DNA of 64,000 nucleotides. Origin: Carallia brachiata (Eukaryota; Streptophyta; Magnoliopsida; Malpighiales; Rhizophoraceae). A program made the position numbers and the translations under genes. Shown one piece after another: positions 57,998 through 64,000 of the stretch. The stretch is from the NCBI GenBank assembly GCA_021464245.1, contig JADCRB010000042.1, positions 682,001 to 746,000 on the forward strand, written 5' to 3'. Under the pieces are notes generated by a model that saw only the letters and a program-made list of their open reading frames with translations, did not search any database and was not told the origin of the DNA. Position 1 is the first letter of the stretch. Each line of letters opens with the position of its first letter.

Positions 57998-60039
57998 ATG
58001 GCTCTAAATCCGCAATTGTTTGAAAATGGGATGCCAGTTCCTTTTGTGAACGAAATTTTCGTTTTGGCCAGAGATGGCGTCGAGTTCGAGGTTGACAAGA
58101 TTCCCGGGTGAGTAGAAGAAAAATTCAATCAATTAATAGCCCTAGCCCCCCGACGCCCCCCATCTCTTTTATTATTATTATTATTATTCTCTTTCATTTA
58201 TTCAATCTTTCTCTGTGTTTTCAAATATATTTCTCTGTAATTTTCCTTGATTAGGGTTTCATTTCTTTTTTTTTTTTTTTTACGTGATTTTCTCTGTTCC
58301 TCCTCCTCCTCCTCCCGTAAAATTCCCATTAGGACCAATCTCATACATGCGTTTTACACTTTTTTTTTCTAGGGTTTCATATTTTTTGAACTTCAATCAT
58401 TGATGTTCTTCTGTGCAAGATAATTCGGAATTGCATCCACGAAGAAGGTGCTTAAATTAATTAAATAGATAACTAAATAAATTTGCTGACGAGCAATGTA
58501 AGGTCCATGGTTATTTTTTCAAGCATCTGCTCGGCTCTCTGGATTGTCGATATGTATTCTTACTCGTGTCTGCTTAGCGATGTAAAGTGTAGTGGGATAT
58601 TATCAATGTGGATAATGGTGAATAAACTTTTTTTCATGCATTTGCAGAAGTCATGGAGGTCATGTTAAAGCTAAGGGAAGAATCTACCTATCGAATGTAC
58701 GCATAGTTTTTGTTGCAAATAAGCCTGTTGGACAATTCAGAACATTTGATTTGCCCCTGGTAAGTTTGTGTGCTGATGTGCGTCTCATTGGCATTTCTAC
58801 ATCTTATTCTTATATAATCTTCATGTGATTTTCCTTTTTTTTCTTTTTGTTTTTCTAATGAGTGAGAAGGGTGGTGGAATTCTTTAAGAATTATCATGTA
58901 GCTTTCATGGGAACTCCTCATAGACTTTTTGGTTGTTTGTTGCAAGTACTCTTTTTTGGTTGAATTTTCTATTACATATTACACTTCATCATTCTGAAGA
59001 GAAAAAGAAAAAGGGCGAACACCTTTGCCAGCAATAGTAACAATAAGCTTGTTGGCATCTTTGTTTTAAAAATGAATGGAAAACATTATGATGAAGCATG
59101 TGTTTTGTCATCTGACCCAGCTTGGTAATGTCCAACTATCTTGTTGAGCATATTGTGCTTGCATCTGTTTAAGATTCTTTATGACTTTGTTTTTTCATTT
59201 TGGTAACTGTAATTCAAGGCTGTGAGGCTTTGTTGGTTTTACAGTTTGTTATGCTGCCAGATTTTTAGGCACTCAGTGTGCTCCGCATTACTAAGTTTCT
59301 TCCTTGATCCCTCACAGCTGGCCAAATTAGCAACATTGATCTGATCCTTTTTCTCCTCAAAGTTGCAAGAGGATGTTTGTCTCATTGTCAATTAGATTCT
59401 CTTGTTGGCCATGTGACATCTTGTGCGGTTGCATTGATCTGCTTCTTAATGTTGATTTGTTTTGCAGCTGTATGTCCATGGTGAAAAGTTCAACCAACCG
59501 ATATTTTTTTGCAACAATATATCTGGTCTCGTGGAACCTGTAAGTATTTGATGCTGGCATTGTCATTTTATGTTGGTATGTGCTGTATACTGATTGTCTC
59601 AGAATGTCTCTTTAGGTTGTCCCAGAAAATGAGAACAGGGCTCTCTACTCTACGCATTCGTTCAAGATTTTGTTCAAGGAGGGTGGTTGTGGAACATTTG
59701 TTCCACTTTTCTTCAACTTGATCTCTTCAGTGAGGCAACAGAATGGACAATTTACGCCCCGTGCAGATCCTTTGCAAGCAGCACAAACTCCAGTTGATGA
59801 AATGATGAGACATGCGTGAGTTTCAGCATACCTTTGCTTCTATCTCCCATGTTCTTTTTTTCCCCCCCTTTTAGACAACTGTGATGATCACCATATATGG
59901 CTTATTACTTATATATTAATCCTTTTGCAGCTATGTTGATCCTAATGATCCAACGAGAATCTTTTTGCAGCAGCCCACTCCTCAGTCTGAGCTGAGGCGG
60001 CGCACATACCACTCCTCCCCTGTTGAAGGGTCTATATGA
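57998..60039 (+). CDS. WW-domain-binding-protein-2-like GRAM-domain protein (five exons)
   Basis: Plant relative of WBP2 (UPF0664; Arabidopsis At5g11680 type). The molecular role in plants is not settled; GRAM domains usually bind lipids or proteins. Exons: 57998-58107, 58648-58759, 59468-59539, 59616-59815, 59931-60039. All borders are GT-AG, phases agree, total 603 nt (200 aa), the normal length, frame intact. It begins MALNPQLFENGMPVPFVNEI. The GRAM-like domain covers about 25-125 with GGHVKAKGRIYLSNVRIVFV, FNQPIFFCNNISG and YSTHSFKILFKEGGCGTFVP. The C-terminal part is Gln/Pro-rich (QTPVDEMMRHAYVDPNDPTR) and ends RRRTYHSSPVEGSI. No PPxY motif of the animal protein is visible, so WW-domain binding should not be assumed. 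An AG-repeat leader precedes the start. Confidence 0.92.
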
Positions 60040-61181
60040 TACGTACTGTTATCTGGCTAAAACCAATATATCTAAATTGTTATTGTGTGCTGTCCATGAA
60101 AAGGTTTTTCTGTGCTTAATCTGCTTACATATTTCTACATCGCTGTGACGGTCTACTTGTCTATACTCCTATCTCTGCATTGTTTTTTTTTTTTTTGGTT
60201 GTCTTGCTGATAAACGATAAAAGAGAATATTGGTAATATTCTGGTGTTGGATATATGCTACATGTAATCAGCTCTGTTATTGTGCCCAAGACTGGCTGAA
60301 TAAACGTTTTCAGGGCCTAAAAGTCTAAAACAAATGAGAATGAGTGCGGGCACACTCGCGATCGCGATCGCGTGGCGATTCTGGATGTATTTACTAACGA
60401 ATATCGCCTTGGATGACAAAATGCACAAATTAGCTAACCGGCCAGCCGTTTGTTGCTCAAACGGGTGTGGACTGACCGGACGTTCTCTGTTTACAAATTG
60501 AGCATTCATCGGACCCTCGTCTCGGTTTCATGTATAGACAATTCTTCTTTTGACAATATGTATGGAGGATTCAAATTGTAGGAGAGAAGGTTAAATAATT
60601 TTGCTGTCATATCTCCTGACGTGAAATCTAGTTTATGGTAATTTTCTTGACGGAGATAACTTAGACTTGTATATACGAACTTACAGACTTCTATCAATGA
60701 ACTTACACCAACTCGGGAACTGGCCACTCTTTTACTCGTGACTCTTAAAACAAAAAAAAAAGAAAAAACCTTCATTTATGAAAAGTAATAAGCAAAGCTA
60801 CGCTGTCTGGCAATCAGCCAACATACATGGATGAGCACGTCTCGGCCATTAAAATTTTGGTGACAGCTAAAATAACGTAGAATAAAATAACAACATGGGT
60901 TCCAGGTACTGATCCCAACATGACATTAAAATGTTTTTTTTTTAGTTATAAAATTTAAATTTAAATTTAAATAGATATTACTCTAAGTATAAATACTAAA
61001 CGAAATTTGTTAAAAAAATAATTTTTTTTCCTTTGAAAAAAAGTTTTTTCTTTTCTTGACAACTCAAAACAAAAACATTAAAAAAATGGACATTACCGAA
61101 GAATATATTTTACCTCAAACTAACTCGCCTCTTCCTGTCCTTTCTCTTTTTTCCATTTTGTTTGAACAGATGCTTGCCAAT
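60040..61181. other. Intergenic between convergent WBP2-like and GT47 genes
   Basis: Holds the 3' UTR of the WBP2-like gene and, at the right, the 3' region of the minus-strand glycosyltransferase. A T-run lies at about 60183-60196. A perfect 16-bp palindrome, cgcgatcgcgatcgcg, lies at 60357-60372. No further gene is seen. Confidence 0.5.
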
Positions 61182-63083
61182 TCAAATTATTCTTTGCTTT
61201 AACCATAATTGGTATGCAGTCATGTAAAAGGAGTCATAGCCTCTTGGAATTGTATGCCACACGAAGTGTCTCCTAACTTTGCAGAGATGATAATACATGC
61301 TGAGGTACGATGGTGTTGTTATAGCCAACAATCTCTTTTTCAAGAGGCCAATGTCACCCTGGTTGATGATGACGGAAAATTTGCTCCAGTCCAAGACATT
61401 AGAAAATGGCAAGTCGTAATAATTAGAAATTATAACAGGAATGCACCCATAATGTATCGCATCACATACCCTTGCAGTGTTCACCTCGTAGCCCTTGACA
61501 TGGAGGCAATATTTGCTCCTCCTAAAGCCTTCTTCGTATGGGAAAGATGGACTCCGGTAAAATATGTCCATGTCTGAATCATTTCCCCATAATTTTATCA
61601 GCTCCAAGCGAGCTTGAGAATTTTGGCGTCGCCCAGCAAAGAAGACGAGTTTATGTCTGCAATGGATGATCCAATACATATATAGAAAGTAATATTATCA
61701 AGAAATTATATATACATCTAACTTTCGGCCCAAAAAAATTCTCCTCAGAAAAAAGAAAAAAAAAATTGATTTTATTGTCAGAAAAGCGCTGCTGTATAGC
61801 CACAAGTCATACAGACCTTGGTCATCATTTTGGAAAGTTTTGCCTATTGAACGCTAAAGATCCAAACTTTCCACATGTAAGGGCAAAAAAGTTATTTAAG
61901 CAGTAGTTTTGTTAATCGGGAAAAAGGTATAAATCTCTTTTTTTTTTTTTTTTTTTGTGCTTAAAGTGTTGCTTAGATGAAATGAGATGACAAATTTTTT
62001 AAACGATTGTGATATTTTTTATATAAAAAAAATACACTTTAATATTTTATTTTTATTATAAAAAATTATAACTACAATTTCAAAAAATTATTCTGTTCAC
62101 CACCCAAAATTGGGTTCTTGTGTGTGAGGGTGTGTATGTGAGAGAGAGAAGTAAAATGTTTGGTTGAACACAGATATGTGATGATGGGGATGAACATGAA
62201 AATACCTAGCATGGGGCGGGTTCAAGGACATCTGATGAGGACGGGGCCAAACTTGGGGGAGTCCCACATCCTTGTGAGAAACATAAAACCTTTGGAAGTA
62301 GCTAGAAGAGCAAGTGATCTGGATGGCATTGTTGTGCAATTCAGGATATTTGGAGGCCGCCTTTCGCCCAACTGAATGGCAAGAGACATAAAAATGGCTG
62401 GCACCTCCGGAGGCGTTCCAAAATTTGAAGTGGCGATTGATGCTGCTAGCATATTCGGCAACAAATTTTGAGATGGATGTCTCGGAACGGATGCGAGGGT
62501 CATTTCTGAGGTTGTTGATAGAGAAGGGAAGGAAAAAGAAATGAGCTTCTTCCGGGTTAGCAGTGAGCAGGGAGCTTCGAAGAAGGGCAATCTTAAACAT
62601 GTGTTCGCTGAAGTAATTGCGTCGCTTCGGATCATGAAAAGGGTCTGGATGTGGAAGAAAAATGTTTCCAAAAGGATTAATGTTGTTGATGCTACTGTCG
62701 TTGAACACATCGGGATAAACAAACACCTTCATTTGCTGCATCATTTCCTGAAAATCAGCAGAGAAAAGTTCCCAGTCGTGATAGGGGCCACTCTCCACTT
62801 CCAAGGTTACATTTGTTGTCATTTCTAGAGAAAAAGTTGCAGCAAATGGTGGCGTCTTTTCTGAAGTATCAGCAACATATTCGAGATGGTGGTGTTTAGG
62901 ATGATGAACAGCGATGTTTTCTGTAAGGAGTGTTGATGCCCATGTTATGGATTTGGGTAAGTACTCGAATAGGACAATGCAGGAGGAGAATGCACCTGCA
63001 AATACGAATGCAATTACCAGTAGTTTTTGTCGATAATGCTGCTTTTTGAGCGCCGGGGCAGGAGGAGCCCTTTCCGCTCTCAT
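61182..63083 (-). CDS. Exostosin-type glycosyltransferase (GT47 family), two exons
   Basis: Probable Golgi type II membrane enzyme that adds sugars to cell-wall polysaccharides or proteoglycans. Exon 1 is 62206-63083 and exon 2 is 61182-61656. The intron (61657-62205) splits an Arg codon (AG|A). Total 1353 nt, 450 aa, frame intact. A basic N-terminus is followed by a membrane anchor at about 21-42 (LLVIAFVFAGAFSSCIVLFE), a stem, and the exostosin domain from about 115: MKVFVYPD, EAHFFFLPFS, HFYVSCHSVGRKA, DVGLPQVWPRP, HKLVFFAGRR, SKYCLHVKGYEVNTARVCDA, IHYGCIPVIIS and LPFSNVLDWSKFSVII. The last three are the conserved catalytic C-terminal part. It resembles the Arabidopsis At5g03795/At3g42180 group. 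The donor sugar and acceptor cannot be told. The minus frame continuing past 62206 to 62097 is intron read-through. Confidence 0.92.
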
Positions 63084-64000
63084 TCTCGTTTTCTTTTCTG
63101 AATCCTGCCACAGCTTCTAATTCTACTTACTTTAAAAACAAAAAAATAATAATAATGGTCCGGGATATGATTTTTCTCAGTCACTCTTTTGGAGGAATCA
63201 AACGTGAGCGAGAGCTACGTTCGTGTGACTGAGCGGCAGCATTCAAGACAATTTGTGTTGAAGTGTTGAATTGGCATAAGCTGAGCTCATCAAATGGCTC
63301 CACTTAGTCCGTTCCAAATTTGATTTAAGTTAGACCTGCTTTAATTTAAAATTTTAATTACTCGTAACACAACTCGAAACTAAAATAACTCACAGTCAAA
63401 ATATCTAAAATTTAAATGGTCCAAAATCTAAATAATTGGATTCGAAACCGACTTGATCCTTGACCACCTCAGAATTTGTGCAAAGTCTGGCTGGTAAATA
63501 CGAGAATTAGACTGTTAAATTAAGGGTGTGTTTGTTAAAAATTTTATAAATTTTTTGATATTTATTTCACAGAAAATATTTTACATAAGTAAAATTTGAG
63601 AAAAATTTTCAGATTTTCAAGTAAAATAACTTCTCTTTTTGCAGAGATAAAATTATTTTTAGAGAAAATACAAACTGTAGTATAAGTAAGTGATAAAAAA
63701 AAATTATTATTTTCACTGTAAATATTTTTTCTTATAAATATTTTATAAATATAAGTTATTTTATAACAAATAAACAGAGCATAAATCACATTGTAAGGTG
63801 AGGAGTTTGCAACTGTAACAGCAATTGTTATAGAGTAGGAGGCAATAGATTATTGTTCCAGAAGCAGTTGCGAAGCGGAATTGAAAATATGGGTATGACT
63901 TAACAAAAGAAGCATATAGTGGACGGAATTCGGAGGTACGAGAGAGAGAGAGAGGAAGTGAGGGGAGAGAGGAGCTTAGCTATCTATATATATATATATA
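63084..64000. other. Upstream region of GT47 gene; MITE and simple repeats
   Basis: The GT47 promoter should lie in the first few hundred bases. A Tourist-like MITE is at 63524-63780. Near the window end are an (AG)n run (about 63940-63953) and a (TA)n run (about 63983-64000). No gene is seen. Confidence 0.5.
63524..63780. mobile_element. Tourist-like MITE, copy 3
   Basis: Begins gggtgtgtttgttaaaaatt after TAA (63521-63523). The interior (cacagaaaatattttacata, gcagagataaaattattttt, aagtgataaaaaaaa) closely follows the copy at 6996. The right end (ttataacaaataaacagagc) is decayed, with ataa after it. Confidence 0.65.

Noticed and set aside
62222..62722. Minus-strand 166-codon frame within the GT47 exon
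   Set aside because: Overlaps the conserved exostosin frame in a different register; a shadow.

Overview
The window is plant nuclear DNA. Its genes have GT-AG introns and plastid-type leaders, and families such as Fe-SOD, class I TCP, thioredoxin x, CLC-e, QCR8 and receptor-like proteins are typical of flowering plants. Intergenic DNA is very AT-rich and full of small non-autonomous DNA transposons. Protein wording suggests a woody eudicot, but the genus cannot be fixed from this sequence.

Layout. 1-158: last exon of an unidentified gene (+). 2785-6672 (-): eight-exon plastid iron superoxide dismutase, FSD3 type. 8593-11625 (+): intronless leucine-rich-repeat receptor-like protein of 1010 aa. 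11626-18734: gene-poor, with a hAT-type element that has a clean 8-bp target duplication. 18735-19573 (-): single-exon class I TCP transcription factor (TCP7/TCP21 type) with a shifted C-terminus. 19574-36227: about 16.6 kb without a recognisable gene, holding MITEs, a GA-rich minisatellite, a 96-bp tandem repeat and a second hAT-like family. 36228-39675 (+): plastid thioredoxin x. 40205-42720: LINE remnants and nested hAT-like elements. 42980-46577 (+): complex III subunit QCR8. 48861-53983 (+): six-exon plastid CLC-e channel/transporter. 55223-57590: tandemly duplicated PPR pseudogene, LINE RNase H piece, SINE-like piece. 57998-60039 (+): WBP2-like GRAM-domain protein. 61182-63083 (-): exostosin-type GT47 glycosyltransferase. 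63084-64000: MITE and simple repeats.

The genes do not form a pathway. Three (FSD3, TRX-x, CLC-e) are plastid proteins linked to redox or ion balance of photosynthesis, but they lie tens of kilobases apart, so this is probably coincidence.

The most important caution is that three conserved genes (TCP, TRX-x, CLC-e) carry reading-frame breaks of one or two bases: one in TCP, two in TRX-x and one in CLC-e. FSD3, QCR8, the WBP2-like gene, GT47 and the receptor-like protein are intact. Consensus sequencing errors and real allelic lesions both explain this; reads would decide. I found no convincing undescribed biological system. The unexplained structures of most interest are an exon-like cassette inside the QCR8 intron, nested hAT-like elements, four MITE families (three of them with three or four copies here), and a minisatellite that has expanded inside a putative transposon.
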